From: DATAES01 sp963721305
GTDB lineage: Bacteria > Actinomycetota > Acidimicrobiia > Acidimicrobiales > JACDCH01
Assembly (NCBI GenBank): GCA_963721305.1
Contig: CAVRIR010000003.1
Coordinates: 558,001 to 622,000, forward strand
Length of the DNA: 64,000 bases
Reading direction: 5' to 3'
Position 1 is the stretch's first letter, and each line of letters opens with the position of its first letter. The position numbers were made by a program, and so were the translations under genes. Of the stretch, positions 1 through 9,791 are shown in pieces. Under the pieces are notes generated by a model. The model worked only from the letters and a program-made list of their open reading frames with translations. It searched no databases and was not told the origin of the DNA.

Positions 1-963
1 GAGCCTGTCGATGACTCGACCGACCTGCGCGTCGGCGTGCGCGAGGAACGCGGCGAACGCCTCCATGTATCGCGCGTAGACACGGCGTTCGTCGTCGTCG
101 AGGTCGTCCCACGCCGGTACCCACTCGGGTCGCGGTGACAGCTCGGTGTGCTCTGGCAACAACCCACTCGCCTTCTGCCGCGCCAGCGCTTCGTCGCGCC
201 AGACGTCCCAGCCGCGGTCGAACCGGCCGCGGTAGCGCTCGACCCAGTCAGCGGGCGCCTGGTGCGGCGAGTGGCACGCGCCGGTCGCGAGGTAGAGCAG
301 CCACGGCTTGTCGACGTCGACGTGGCGAAGGTCCTCGACGAACTCGATCGCCCGGTCGGCCAGGTCCGCGCTCAAGTGGTAGCCGTCCTCGAATGTGCCC
401 GGAGGATCGACGAAGTGGTTGTCGTGCACGAGGGACGGCACGAACTGATGAGTCTCGCCTGCGAAGTAGCCGTACCACCGCTCGAAGCCGCGTCCCAACG
501 GCCAGCGGTCCCGGCGGGAGCCGAGGTGCTCCTCGTCCTCGGGGGTGAGATGCCACTTGCCGACGGCGTACGCGGCGTAGCCGCGGGGCGTGAGCATCGC
601 GGGCAACAGGGCGCAGGAGCGCGGGATGCGGGCGTCGTAGCCGGGGAATCCAGTGGCGAGGTCGACGACACGTCCCATACCGCACGCATGGTGGTTGCGG
701 CCCGTGAGGAGGCACGCTCGGGTCGGCGAACACAGCGCCGTCGTGTGGAAGTTGGCGTACCGCAGACCGTTGGCGGCGAGGCGGTCGAACGTCGGCGTCT
801 CGATGTCGGAGCCGAAACAACCGAGCTGCGCGTACCCCACGTCGTCGAGGACCACGAGAAGCACGTTCGGCGCGTCGTCCTTCGGCCGCGGGTCTTCCGG
901 CCAGTAGGGCTCCGAATCCCAGTGGTAGCGCCCGATCCGCCCTTTGAACTCGCTGCTCTCCAT
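1..963 (-). CDS. Arylsulfatase, C-terminus cut by window edge
   Basis: Type I sulfatase, hydrolysing sulfate esters. The open frame runs from an ATG at 963 to the window edge, so only the first 321 codons are seen. Metal-binding Asp-Asp lies at residues 40-41 (VVLDDVGY). The formylglycine motif CSPTR is at residues 78-82, followed by LLTGRNHH; Cys78 would be converted to formylglycine by a sulfatase-modifying enzyme. Further on VGKWHL supplies the conserved Lys and His of the family. No signal peptide is visible at the N-terminus, so it is probably cytoplasmic. It is divergent from gltB with about 90 bp between starts. The substrate cannot be predicted. Confidence 0.93.
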   Translation of the reverse strand, partial: MESSEFKGRIGRYHWDSEPYWPEDPRPKDDAPNVLLVVLDDVGYAQLGCFGSDIETPTFDRLAANGLRYANFHTTALCSPTRACLLTGRNHHACGMGRVVDLATGFPGYDARIPRSCALLPAMLTPRGYAAYAVGKWHLTPEDEEHLGSRRDRWPLGRGFERWYGYFAGETHQFVPSLVHDNHFVDPPGTFEDGYHLSADLADRAIEFVEDLRHVDVDKPWLLYLATGACHSPHQAPADWVERYRGRFDRGWDVWRDEALARQKASGLLPEHTELSPRPEWVPAWDDLDDDERRVYARYMEAFAAFLAHADAQVGRVIDRL

Positions 964-1052
964 CAGTCCTCAGTAACATGGCGGAGCTGCACGGGCCAAC
1001 GCCGTCCCGAGCGCCTGGACCCAACCGATCCGACGCAAACGGAAAGACGCCT

Positions 1053-4000
1053 GTGAACGAAGTCCTACGCCCTCAGGGCTTGTACGACCCTGCCTTCGAG
1101 CACGACTCCTGCGGAGTCGGCTTCGTCGTGGACATGCACGGCCGCGCCAGCCATCGCATCATCGAACTGGGCATCGCCTCGCTGTGCCACCTCGACCACC
1201 GGGGGGCGACCGGGGCCGAGGCCAATGTCGGCGACGGCGCCGGGATCCTCGTGCAGGTGCCCGACCGATTCCTCCGTGAGGTCGTGGACTTCGAGCTCCC
1301 GCCCGCTGGCAGCTACGCGGTGGGTTGCGCGTTCCTGCCCCGTGACGCCGACGAGTGTGCGGCAGCCATGGGAGCGATCGGGAAGATCGTCGCCAGCGAG
1401 GACCTCGTCGTGCTCGGATGGCGCGACGTGCCCCACGACGACTCGATGATCGGACAGATGGCGCGCGATGCCGAACCGACGTTCAAGCAACTGTTCGTCG
1501 CCTCGGTCGACGGGTCGCTCGCGGGCATCGACCTCGACCGGCGCACGTTCGTGCTGCGCAAGCGCATCGAGCACGAGACGCGCGCGTACTTCCCGTCGTT
1601 GTCCTGTCGCACGCTCGTCTACAAGGGCATGCTCATCACCGGTCAGCTGACCGAGTTCTATCCCGATCTGGTCGACCCTCGTTTCGAATCCGCACTCGCG
1701 CTCGTGCACTCACGGTTCTCGACGAACACCTTCCCGTCCTGGCCACTCGCGCACCCGTACCGGATGATCGCCCACAACGGTGAGATCAACACGGTGATGG
1801 GCAACGAGAACTGGATGCGTGCTCGCGAGGCGTTGCTCGACACGCCGCTCGTTCCGGGCCTGGAGCGGGCCTATCCGATCTGCACGCCGGGCGCGTCGGA
1901 CACCTGCCGGTTCGACGAGGCGCTCGAGCTCCTTCATCTCGGCGGCCGCTCGCTCCCGCACTCGGTGCTCATGATGATCCCCGAGGCGTGGGAGAACCAC
2001 GAGTCGATGCCGGCGGACAAGCGCGCGTTCTACCAGTTCCACGCGTCGCTCATGGAGCCGTGGGACGGACCCGCGTCGATCGCGTTCACCGACGGCACGG
2101 TGATCGGCGCGGTGCTCGACCGCAACGGCCTTCGTCCGTCGCGCTACTGGGTCACGGCCGACGGACTGGTCGTGATGGCGAGCGAGGTCGGCGTGCTCGA
2201 CATCGAGCCGGAGGAGATCGTGCAGCGCGGGCGGTTGCAGCCCGGCCGCATGTTCCTCGTCGACACGTCGCAGGGTCGCATCATCGGCGACGAGGAGGTG
2301 AAGGAACAGCTCGCGGCCGCGGCGCCGTACGGCGAATGGCTGCACGCAGGGTTGGCGCATCTGGACGACCTCCCGACGCGCCGCTTCCTCACGCCGCAGC
2401 ACGGCTCCGTCGTGCAGCAACAACGCGCGTTCGGTTACACGACCGAGGAGCTCAAGATCCTCCTGTCGCCGATGGCGAAGGCCGGCTACGAGCCGATCGG
2501 GTCGATGGGGACGGACACGCCGATCGCCGCACTGTCCGATCGACCGCGTCTGCTGTTCGACTACTTCCAGCAGCTGTTCGCGCAGGTCACCAACCCGCCC
2601 CTGGACGCGATCCGTGAGGAGCTGGTGACATCGCTGTCGCAGAACCTCGGTCCCGAGGGCAACTTGCTCGATCCCACGCCCGCATCGTGCCGGCAGATCG
2701 TGCTGCCGCACCCGATCCTGTCGAACACCGATCTGGCCAAGCTCCTCTACATCAACGAGGACGGCGACCAGCAGGGCTTCCGCCCGTTCGCGGTCGACGG
2801 CTTGTATCCGGTCGCTGAAGGAGGTGAGGGACTGCGACGAGCGCTCGAAGACGTGCGCGCCCGCGTCAGTCAGGCGATCGCCGACGGCGCGAAGGTCGTC
2901 ATCCTCTCCGACAGGCACTCGAACGAGGCCCTCGCGCCGATCCCGTCGCTGCTGCTCGTCTCGGCGGTGCACCACCATCTGATCCGCGAGAAGACCCGCA
3001 CGCAGGTCGGCCTCGTGCTCGAGTGCGGCGACGCGCGCGAAGTGCATCACATGGCGCTGCTGCTCGGCTACGGCGCCTCGGCCGTCAATCCCTACCTCGC
3101 CTTCGAGACCCTCGATGAGCTCATCAACGAGGGCTTCCTGCCCGGGCTGTCCAAGGGACAGGCCATGCGCAACTACGTCAAGGCTTGCGGCAAGGGCGTC
3201 CTCAAGGTCATGTCGAAGATGGGGATCTCGACGGTGGCGTCGTACACCGGTGCGCAGGTGTTCGAGGCGATCGGGATCGCGCAGGACGTCGTCGACGAGT
3301 ACTTCTGTGGGACCACGTCGAAGCTCGGCGGCGTCGGCCTCGACGTGATCGCGGCGGAAGTCGCGGCGCGCCACGAGTTCGCGTACCTGGACCGTCCCGA
3401 GGAGGCGGCGCACCGCAACCTGTGGCAGGGCGGCGAGTACCAGTGGCGACGAGAGGGCGAGTTCCACCTGTTCAACCCGCAGACCGTGTTCAAGCTGCAG
3501 CACGCGACGCGTACGAAGCGCTACGAGATCTTCAAGGAGTACACGAGCCTCGTCGACGAGCAGTCGTCCCAGCTCGCGACGCTGCGCGGCCTGTTCCGTT
3601 TCCGGGACGGCGCGCGCAAGCCGATCCCGATCGACGAGGTCGAGCCTGTCTCGGCCATCGTGAAGCGGTTCTCGACCGGTGCGATGTCGTACGGGTCGAT
3701 CTCGAAGGAAGCGCACGAGACACTCGCCATCGCCATGAATCGGCTCGGCGGCAAGTCCAACACGGGCGAAGGCGGCGAGGACGCCGATCGGTTCGTTCGC
3801 GACGCGAACGGCGACCTCAGGCGCTCCGCGATCAAGCAGGTCGCGTCCGGGCGGTTCGGGGTGACGTCCGAGTACCTCACGAATGCGGACGACCTGCAGA
3901 TCAAGATGGCGCAGGGCGCGAAGCCCGGTGAGGGGGGCCAGCTTCCGGGTCCGAAGGTGTACCCGTGGATCGCGAAGACGCGGCACTCGACGCCGGGTGT

Positions 4001-5591
4001 CGGACTGATCAGCCCGCCACCGCACCACGACATCTACTCGATCGAGGACCTCAAGCAGCTCATCCACGATCTCAAGAACGCGAACCCGTCGGCCCGTGTC
4101 CACGTGAAGCTCGTCGCCCAGGTCGGCGTCGGGACGGTCGCCGCTGGCGTGTCGAAGGCGAAGGCCGACGTCGTGCTCATCAGCGGCCATGACGGCGGCA
4201 CCGGCGCATCGCCGCTCACCTCGTTGAAGCATGCGGGCGCGCCATGGGAGCTGGGGCTCGCGGAGACGCAGCAGACGTTGTTGCTGAACGGTCTGCGCGA
4301 TCGCATCGTCGTGCAGACCGACGGCCAGCTGAAGACCGGGCGTGACGTGGTGATCGCGGCGTTGCTCGGCGCGGAGGAGTTCGGCTTCGCGTCGGCGCCG
4401 CTGGTGGTGTCGGGTTGCATCATGATGCGCGTCTGCCACCTCGACACCTGCCCCGTCGGTGTCGCGTCGCAGAACCCCGTGTTGCGCGAGCGGTTCAACG
4501 GACGGCCAGAGTTCGTCGTGAACTTCTTCGAGTTCATCGCGGAAGAGGTGCGTGAGTACCTCGCGCAGCTCGGCTTCCGTTCGTTGGCCGAGGCGGTCGG
4601 GCACGTCGAGTCGCTCGACGCCCAGGCCGCCATCGAGCACTGGAAGGCCAAGGGCCTCGACCTCGCACCGATCCTCCACGTGCCCGAGTCGCCGTGGGAG
4701 CAGGACCGCCACTGCACCAAGACCCAGGACCACGGCCTCGATCGCGCGCTCGACCAGACGCTCGTGCAGCTGTGCGAAGGTGCGCTCGCGGACGGTTCGC
4801 CGGTGTCGCTCGAGCTGCCGATCCGCAACGTCAACCGCACGGTCGGCACGATCCTCGGTCACGAGGTGACCAAGCGGTTCGGTGCCGAAGGCCTGCCCGA
4901 CGACACCATCCAGGTGCTGTTCACCGGGTCTGCCGGCCAGTCGTTCGGTGCGTTCGTCCCGCGCGGCATCACGCTCCGCCTGCACGGCGACGCCAACGAC
5001 TACTTCGGCAAGGGCCTGTCCGGTGGACGGCTGGTCGCACGCCCGCCGCAGCATTCGCATCCGGACTTCGTCGCCGAGGAGAACATCGTCGCCGGCAACG
5101 TCATCCTCTACGGCGCGACCGGGGGAGAGGCGTACGTGCGCGGCGTCGTCGGGGAACGGTTCTGCGTGCGCAACTCGGGCGCGACCGCGGTCGTCGAAGG
5201 CGTCGGCGACCACGGCTGTGAGTACATGACGGGTGGACGGGTGATCGTCCTCGGTCCGACCGGTCGCAACTTCGGCGCCGGCATGTCCGGCGGGCTCGCC
5301 TTCGTGTACGACCCGGACGACACCTTCGTCCGTCGGCTCAACTTCGAGATGGTCGACCTCGATCCGCTCGAGCCCGAGGACATCGACTGGCTGCGGTCCA
5401 CGCTGCGCGTCCACCAGTCGGAGACCGATTCGGCAGTCGCAGCGCGCATCCTCGCCCGCTGGCACGACGAGGTCCGCAGCTTCAAGAAGGTGTTCCCGAA
5501 AGACTTCAAGCGCGTGCTCGAGGCCATGCGCACCGCCGAGGAACAAGGACGGGACGTGGACGAAGCGATCATGGCGGCGGCCCATGGCTGA
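1053..5591 (+). CDS. gltB: Glutamate synthase (NADPH) large subunit
   Basis: Large subunit of GOGAT, which makes two glutamates from glutamine and 2-oxoglutarate with electrons from GltD. I chose the GTG at 1053: GGAAAG sits 6 nt upstream, and it leaves a propeptide of about 19 residues before the catalytic Cys of DSCGVGF (class II glutaminase). An in-frame ATG at 978 would add 25 unconserved residues. Domain order is glutaminase, central domain, FMN-binding synthase domain, then GXGXG beta-helix. The 3Fe-4S ligands are in CIMMRVCHLDTC. Length of about 1512 aa is normal. The stop overlaps the gltD start by 8 nt (ATGGCTGA), implying translational coupling. Confidence 0.97.
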   Translation: MNEVLRPQGLYDPAFEHDSCGVGFVVDMHGRASHRIIELGIASLCHLDHRGATGAEANVGDGAGILVQVPDRFLREVVDFELPPAGSYAVGCAFLPRDADECAAAMGAIGKIVASEDLVVLGWRDVPHDDSMIGQMARDAEPTFKQLFVASVDGSLAGIDLDRRTFVLRKRIEHETRAYFPSLSCRTLVYKGMLITGQLTEFYPDLVDPRFESALALVHSRFSTNTFPSWPLAHPYRMIAHNGEINTVMGNENWMRAREALLDTPLVPGLERAYPICTPGASDTCRFDEALELLHLGGRSLPHSVLMMIPEAWENHESMPADKRAFYQFHASLMEPWDGPASIAFTDGTVIGAVLDRNGLRPSRYWVTADGLVVMASEVGVLDIEPEEIVQRGRLQPGRMFLVDTSQGRIIGDEEVKEQLAAAAPYGEWLHAGLAHLDDLPTRRFLTPQHGSVVQQQRAFGYTTEELKILLSPMAKAGYEPIGSMGTDTPIAALSDRPRLLFDYFQQLFAQVTNPPLDAIREELVTSLSQNLGPEGNLLDPTPASCRQIVLPHPILSNTDLAKLLYINEDGDQQGFRPFAVDGLYPVAEGGEGLRRALEDVRARVSQAIADGAKVVILSDRHSNEALAPIPSLLLVSAVHHHLIREKTRTQVGLVLECGDAREVHHMALLLGYGASAVNPYLAFETLDELINEGFLPGLSKGQAMRNYVKACGKGVLKVMSKMGISTVASYTGAQVFEAIGIAQDVVDEYFCGTTSKLGGVGLDVIAAEVAARHEFAYLDRPEEAAHRNLWQGGEYQWRREGEFHLFNPQTVFKLQHATRTKRYEIFKEYTSLVDEQSSQLATLRGLFRFRDGARKPIPIDEVEPVSAIVKRFSTGAMSYGSISKEAHETLAIAMNRLGGKSNTGEGGEDADRFVRDANGDLRRSAIKQVASGRFGVTSEYLTNADDLQIKMAQGAKPGEGGQLPGPKVYPWIAKTRHSTPGVGLISPPPHHDIYSIEDLKQLIHDLKNANPSARVHVKLVAQVGVGTVAAGVSKAKADVVLISGHDGGTGASPLTSLKHAGAPWELGLAETQQTLLLNGLRDRIVVQTDGQLKTGRDVVIAALLGAEEFGFASAPLVVSGCIMMRVCHLDTCPVGVASQNPVLRERFNGRPEFVVNFFEFIAEEVREYLAQLGFRSLAEAVGHVESLDAQAAIEHWKAKGLDLAPILHVPESPWEQDRHCTKTQDHGLDRALDQTLVQLCEGALADGSPVSLELPIRNVNRTVGTILGHEVTKRFGAEGLPDDTIQVLFTGSAGQSFGAFVPRGITLRLHGDANDYFGKGLSGGRLVARPPQHSHPDFVAEENIVAGNVILYGATGGEAYVRGVVGERFCVRNSGATAVVEGVGDHGCEYMTGGRVIVLGPTGRNFGAGMSGGLAFVYDPDDTFVRRLNFEMVDLDPLEPEDIDWLRSTLRVHQSETDSAVAARILARWHDEVRSFKKVFPKDFKRVLEAMRTAEEQGRDVDEAIMAAAHG

Positions 5592-7032
5592 TCCGACCGG
5601 GTTCCTCAAGCACGGGCGCAAGACGCCGACGCGCCGTCCGGTGCCGGTGCGCATCCTCGACTGGCAGGAGGTCTACGAGGACTTCCCCGACACCGACCTG
5701 CGCGCACAGGCGTCGCGTTGCATGGACTGCGGCATCCCGTTCTGCAACAACGGCTGCCCGCTCGGCAACCTCATCCCGGACTGGAACGACCTCGTGTGGC
5801 GTGACCACTGGCGCGACGCGATCGACCGCCTGCACGCCACCAACAACTTCCCGGAGTTCACGGGACGGTTGTGCCCCGCGCCGTGTGAAGCCGCATGCGT
5901 GTTGGGCATCAACCAGGATCCGGTGGCCATCAAGCAGGTCGAGGTCTCGATCATCGACCATGCGTGGGAGCAAGGATGGGTCGAGCCCGTGCTGCCGTCG
6001 GCGAAGACGGGCAAGCGCGTCGCAGTGGTCGGCTCGGGTCCCGCTGGACTCGCGGCCGCGCAGCAGCTGACGCGCGCCGGGCACGACGTCGTCGTGTACG
6101 AGCGCGCCGATCGCATCGGTGGTCTGCTGCGCTACGGCATCCCCGAGTTCAAGATGGAGAAGCGCCATCTGGACCGGCGCATCGCGCAGATGGCGGCCGA
6201 GGGAACCGACTTCCGCACGACCGCCGACGTCGGTGTCAACGTGCCGGTCGACGAGCTCGACGGCTACGACGCCGTCGTGTTGGCGGGCGGCGCGACGGCG
6301 TGGCGCGACCTGCCCATCCCCGGCCGCGAGCTGGCGGGCATCCATCAGGCGATGGAGTACCTCCCGTGGGCCAACAAGGTGCAGCAAGGCGACGTGCCGG
6401 ACACGCCGATCTCCGCTGCAGGCAAGAACGTCGTCATCATCGGCGGCGGCGACACCGGCGCTGACTGCCTCGGCACCGCGATCCGTCACGGAGCGGCGTC
6501 GATCCACCAGTTCGAGATCCTGGCCCGCCCGCCCGACGAGCGACCGGACGCCAACCCGTGGCCGACCTGGCCGATGATATTCCGCGTCGCGTCCGCACAC
6601 GAGGAGGGGGTCGAGCGCGTCTTCTCGGTCAACACAGAATGCTTCCTCGGCGACGACGGCGGGAACGTCCGAGCGCTGCGCGCCCACGAGGTCGAGCTGG
6701 TGGACGGGAGGTTCCAGAAGATGGAGGGAACCGACTTCGAGCTGCCGTGCGAGCTCGTCCTGCTTGCCATGGGCTTCGTCGGACCGGAGCGGCCCGGCCT
6801 GCTCGAACAACTCGGCGTCGACATCAACGAGCGGGGCAACGTCGCCCGGGACGGCCATTTCGCCACCAACCTCGACAAGGTCTTCGTGTGTGGCGACATG
6901 GGTCGCGGCCAGAGCCTCATCGTGTGGGCCATCGCCGAAGGCCGGTCGTGCGCGTCGGCGGTGGACGAGTGGCTGATGGGGGAGACGGCGCTACCGGCGC
7001 CGATCGCCCCGGACGCCCGCCCCCTCACCTGA
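5584..7032 (+). CDS. gltD: Glutamate synthase small subunit
   Basis: Small subunit of GOGAT (482 aa): oxidises NADPH and passes electrons through FAD and Fe-S clusters to GltB. Two N-terminal Cys clusters (CMDCGIPFCNNGCP and CPAPCEAAC) bind 4Fe-4S centres. The FAD site VAVVGSGPAGLAAA and the pyridine-nucleotide site VVIIGGGDTGADC follow in the normal order. The ATG at 5584 overlaps the gltB stop by 8 nt. Intact and of family length. Confidence 0.97.
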   Translation: MADPTGFLKHGRKTPTRRPVPVRILDWQEVYEDFPDTDLRAQASRCMDCGIPFCNNGCPLGNLIPDWNDLVWRDHWRDAIDRLHATNNFPEFTGRLCPAPCEAACVLGINQDPVAIKQVEVSIIDHAWEQGWVEPVLPSAKTGKRVAVVGSGPAGLAAAQQLTRAGHDVVVYERADRIGGLLRYGIPEFKMEKRHLDRRIAQMAAEGTDFRTTADVGVNVPVDELDGYDAVVLAGGATAWRDLPIPGRELAGIHQAMEYLPWANKVQQGDVPDTPISAAGKNVVIIGGGDTGADCLGTAIRHGAASIHQFEILARPPDERPDANPWPTWPMIFRVASAHEEGVERVFSVNTECFLGDDGGNVRALRAHEVELVDGRFQKMEGTDFELPCELVLLAMGFVGPERPGLLEQLGVDINERGNVARDGHFATNLDKVFVCGDMGRGQSLIVWAIAEGRSCASAVDEWLMGETALPAPIAPDARPLT

Positions 7033-7133
7033 CGGCCCGGGCGCCGCCCCCAACCCGAAGCTGATGTTGATCGAGCTCGTGCAGTACGCGCTCGAACTCG
7101 CTTCCGCCAGCGCGTTCTGACCAGACTCGGCGG

Positions 7134-8030
7134 GTGCTTCCCGTCGTGCTCGTCCACCGCAACCAACCGCAGCGGCTGCGCGACACGATCGCGGCGTTCC
7201 GCGCCCAGGACGTACCGGTGACGATGGCGGTCGTCGACAACGGGTCGACGGCATTGCCGGATGTCGAAGGTCCGGACGTGGTCGTGCTCGATGCGGGCGG
7301 CAACCTCGGGTTCGGTCCCGGCGCGAACGTCGGCTACCGCTACTTCCTCGACAACGAAAGCGACTGGGACTGGATCGCGCTCGCGCCGCACGACGCGTTG
7401 CCGCAGCCGGGTTGCCTTCGCCGCATGCTCGACGCACTGGCCGAACGTCCGAGCGCGGGGCTCGCGTGCGCCGACGTCGGCGACGACTCCATCCCCATCG
7501 TGGACCCGTACTTCGGAGGGATCCTCGCGCCCGCGTTGCTCGACGCGGGGTGGGAGGCGGCAGGTCATCCGCACGGCACGTTGATGTTCGCCAGGCGCGA
7601 CTGCCTCGAGACGGTCGGCCTCTTCGACGAGCGCTACTTCGCGTACTGCGAGGAAGCCGATCTCGCGTTGCGCGCCGCGGCTGCAGGATGGGAGTGCGGC
7701 CTCGTGCGGGGAGCGATGGTCCGCAATCCGTACGTCGGGTCCGCGTCGGCGGCCATCGACTACTTGCAACTGCGGAACACGTTGTTGCTCGTGCGCGAGC
7801 ACTCAGGTCGCTACCACACGTTCATCCGTTACACGATCGCGCTGTGGCACCTGCTGTCCGGCGCAGTGGTTCCTGCCCGTCGCGGTCCGTACTGGAACGT
7901 GCGCGGCCGCGTCGCCGCGTTGGTCGACTTCCCGCGCGGGCGGTTCGGTCCGCCTCCGCCGCGAGCTGCTCCTCAACTGACGTCGCCCCGTTCGGCCGCC
8001 GCGACGCGGGGACGGATGCTGAGGAGGTAG
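7134..8030 (+). CDS. Family 2 glycosyltransferase
   Basis: GT-A fold glycosyltransferase of 298 aa, resembling rhamnosyltransferase-like enzymes that build cell-surface glycans. Evidence is the N-terminal strand-loop PVVLVHRN, VVDNGS, the NLGFGPGANVGYR segment, and FDERYFAYCEEADLALR near residue 165, the usual acceptor-side acidic motif. The first codon is GTG. The C-terminal tail runs antisense through the last 58 nt of the small membrane gene on the other strand. Donor and acceptor are unknown. Confidence 0.85.
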   Translation: MLPVVLVHRNQPQRLRDTIAAFRAQDVPVTMAVVDNGSTALPDVEGPDVVVLDAGGNLGFGPGANVGYRYFLDNESDWDWIALAPHDALPQPGCLRRMLDALAERPSAGLACADVGDDSIPIVDPYFGGILAPALLDAGWEAAGHPHGTLMFARRDCLETVGLFDERYFAYCEEADLALRAAAAGWECGLVRGAMVRNPYVGSASAAIDYLQLRNTLLLVREHSGRYHTFIRYTIALWHLLSGAVVPARRGPYWNVRGRVAALVDFPRGRFGPPPPRAAPQLTSPRSAAATRGRMLRR

Positions 8031-8245
8031 TACGCGGAGATGACCAGCCCGCCGACGACGGTCAGGATCCCGACGAGGATGACGACGATCCACACGATCC
8101 GGCGCCGGCCGGCGAGCGCCCACGCCCATTCGGGACGATGCGCGGCGTCGAGCAGCGCCCAGAGCGACACCCCGAGTGGGATGCAGGCGAACGTCGCCGT
8201 GACCATGGCCCATGCCCAGTCGCCGGGACCGTACTGAGCGAGCAC
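7973..8245 (-). CDS. Small two-helix membrane protein (DUF2516-like)
   Basis: A 90-aa protein with two predicted transmembrane helices (about residues 12-32 and 50-72) separated by a short basic loop (AHRPEW, GRRR). The pattern SLWALLDAAHRP resembles actinobacterial DUF2516 or the N-terminal membrane part of PLDc_N proteins. GTG start, 25 nt from the divergent SDR start at 8270. The 3' end overlaps the glycosyltransferase gene tail-to-tail by 58 nt. Function unknown. Confidence 0.6.
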   Translation of the reverse strand: MLAQYGPGDWAWAMVTATFACIPLGVSLWALLDAAHRPEWAWALAGRRRIVWIVVILVGILTVVGGLVISAYYLLSIRPRVAAAERGDVS

Positions 8246-8269
8246 CGGGCGAGGGTACTGTCCCGCGCT

Positions 8270-9052
8270 GTGAGTCCTCGTCTGTCAACGCTCAGCCGAT
8301 CGGTCGCAGGGCGGGTCGTGATCGTCACCGGTGCGGCCAGCGGCATGGGGCGCGCGACGGCGCACGTGTTCGGCGACGAAGGCGCGCTGGTCGCGGTCAC
8401 CGATGTGACGCTCGATCGTGCCGCGCCGGTCGCCGACGAGATCGTCGCCGCCGGAGGTACGGCGGCCGCGTGGGCACTCGACGTGAGCGACGACGGACAG
8501 GTCCGTGCCGTCGTCGACGACGTGGTGGCGCGTCTCGGTCCCGTCGACGTGCTGGTGAACAACGCCGGCGTGTCGATCCCGGCGCCCATCGAGAGCGCGG
8601 GCTTCGATGCCGCGTGGGCGACGACCTTCGAGATCAACCTGCACGCGCACACGCGGATGGTGCGCGCCTGCCTTCCGCATCTGATGCGCAACGGTGAAGG
8701 ACGCATCGTCAACATCGCGTCCACCGAAGGCGTCGGTGCGACCGGTTCCATCTCGCCGTACACCGCGTCGAAGCACGGCGTCATCGGCTTGACGCGATCG
8801 CTGGCCGTCGAGCTCGGCGCGCGCGGCGTCACCGTCAACTGTGTGTGTCCGGGTCCGATCCACACCGGCATGACGCAGTTGATCCCCGACGACGCGAAGA
8901 CGAAGTTCGCCCGTCGCCGCGTGCCGTTGCGTCGCTACGGCGAGCCGGAGGAGGTCGCGCACGCAACGTTGTCCCTCGCACTTCCCGCGAGCTCGTACAT
9001 CAACGGCGCGGTGCTGGTCGTCGACGGTGGGATGACGGCGAAGAACACGTAG
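8270..9052 (+). CDS. SDR family oxidoreductase
   Basis: Classical short-chain dehydrogenase/reductase, 260 aa. The Rossmann motif TGAASGMG is at residues 20-27, NNAG around residue 92, a catalytic Ser in NIAST and the YTASK (YxxxK) pair follow. The Asp after the second beta strand (VTD) suggests an NAD preference. The open frame continues far upstream through other genes, but homology starts at the GTG at 8270. PGPIHTGM and the C-terminal GAVLVVDGGM are typical. The substrate is unknown. Confidence 0.9.
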   Translation: MSPRLSTLSRSVAGRVVIVTGAASGMGRATAHVFGDEGALVAVTDVTLDRAAPVADEIVAAGGTAAAWALDVSDDGQVRAVVDDVVARLGPVDVLVNNAGVSIPAPIESAGFDAAWATTFEINLHAHTRMVRACLPHLMRNGEGRIVNIASTEGVGATGSISPYTASKHGVIGLTRSLAVELGARGVTVNCVCPGPIHTGMTQLIPDDAKTKFARRRVPLRRYGEPEEVAHATLSLALPASSYINGAVLVVDGGMTAKNT

Positions 9053-9061
9053 CGTTCGGTC

Positions 9062-9778
9062 ATGCCGTTGGCGGATGAAGAGATCGAACGCGTCCTGGTC
9101 GTCACCGCACACCCGGACGACGTGGACTTCGGTGTGGCCGGTTCCGTCGCCACGTGGACCGACAGTGGGATCGAGGTCGCGTACTGCATCGTGACCGACG
9201 GCGACGCCGGCGGTTTCGACCCGAACGTGCCCCGCAGCGAGATCGCAGGCATCCGGCGGGCGGAGCAGACCGCGGCCGCCGAGGTGGTGGGGGTGACCGA
9301 CGTGACGTTCCTCGGCCATCCGGACGGGCGGCTCTATCCCACCATCGACGTGCGTCGCGACATCAGCCGAGTGATCCGCAAGGTCCGTCCGCAGCGGGTG
9401 GTCACCCAGTCGCCGGAGCGCAACTACCAACGGGTGTACGCCAGCCATCCCGACCATCTCGCCGCCGGCGAGGCCGCGCTGTGCGCTGTGTATCCGGATG
9501 CGCGCAACCCGTTCGCCCATCCCGAGTTGCTCGACGAGGGCTACGAGGCGTGGACCGTGCCGGAGGTGCTGCTGATGTCGGCGGGCGGTGACCTGCACGT
9601 CGACATCACCGCCAACGTCGAGCGCAAGGTCAAGGCGCTCCTCTGCCACGCGAGCCAGATGACCAATCCCGATGCGATGGACGACCTCATCCGGAATTGG
9701 GCCGCGGCCAACGCATCCGCCGCCGGCCTCCCCGACGGCCGCTACGCCGAATCGTTCAAGGTCATCGCCACCGGCTGA
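9062..9778 (+). CDS. PIG-L family deacetylase
   Basis: LmbE/PIG-L zinc deacetylase of 238 aa, a family that removes acetyl groups from N-acetylglucosamine-type substrates (MshB and Bca in mycothiol and bacillithiol synthesis belong here). The zinc site is AHPDD near the N-terminus plus SHPDH about residue 135. It follows the SDR by 9 nt in the same direction, so they are probably co-transcribed. A mycothiol role is possible but not shown by the sequence. Confidence 0.88.
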   Translation: MPLADEEIERVLVVTAHPDDVDFGVAGSVATWTDSGIEVAYCIVTDGDAGGFDPNVPRSEIAGIRRAEQTAAAEVVGVTDVTFLGHPDGRLYPTIDVRRDISRVIRKVRPQRVVTQSPERNYQRVYASHPDHLAAGEAALCAVYPDARNPFAHPELLDEGYEAWTVPEVLLMSAGGDLHVDITANVERKVKALLCHASQMTNPDAMDDLIRNWAAANASAAGLPDGRYAESFKVIATG

Positions 9779-9791
9779 AGTTGTCGCACAA

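Noticed and set aside
978..1052. ATG at 978 as the gltB start
   Set aside because: No Shine-Dalgarno and an extension not expected in the family; GTG at 1053 has GGAAAG at good spacing.
1710..5654. 1314-aa open frame antisense to gltB
   Set aside because: Arg/Asp/Val-rich shadow of a high-GC gene; no motif, and the sense frame is a complete gltB.
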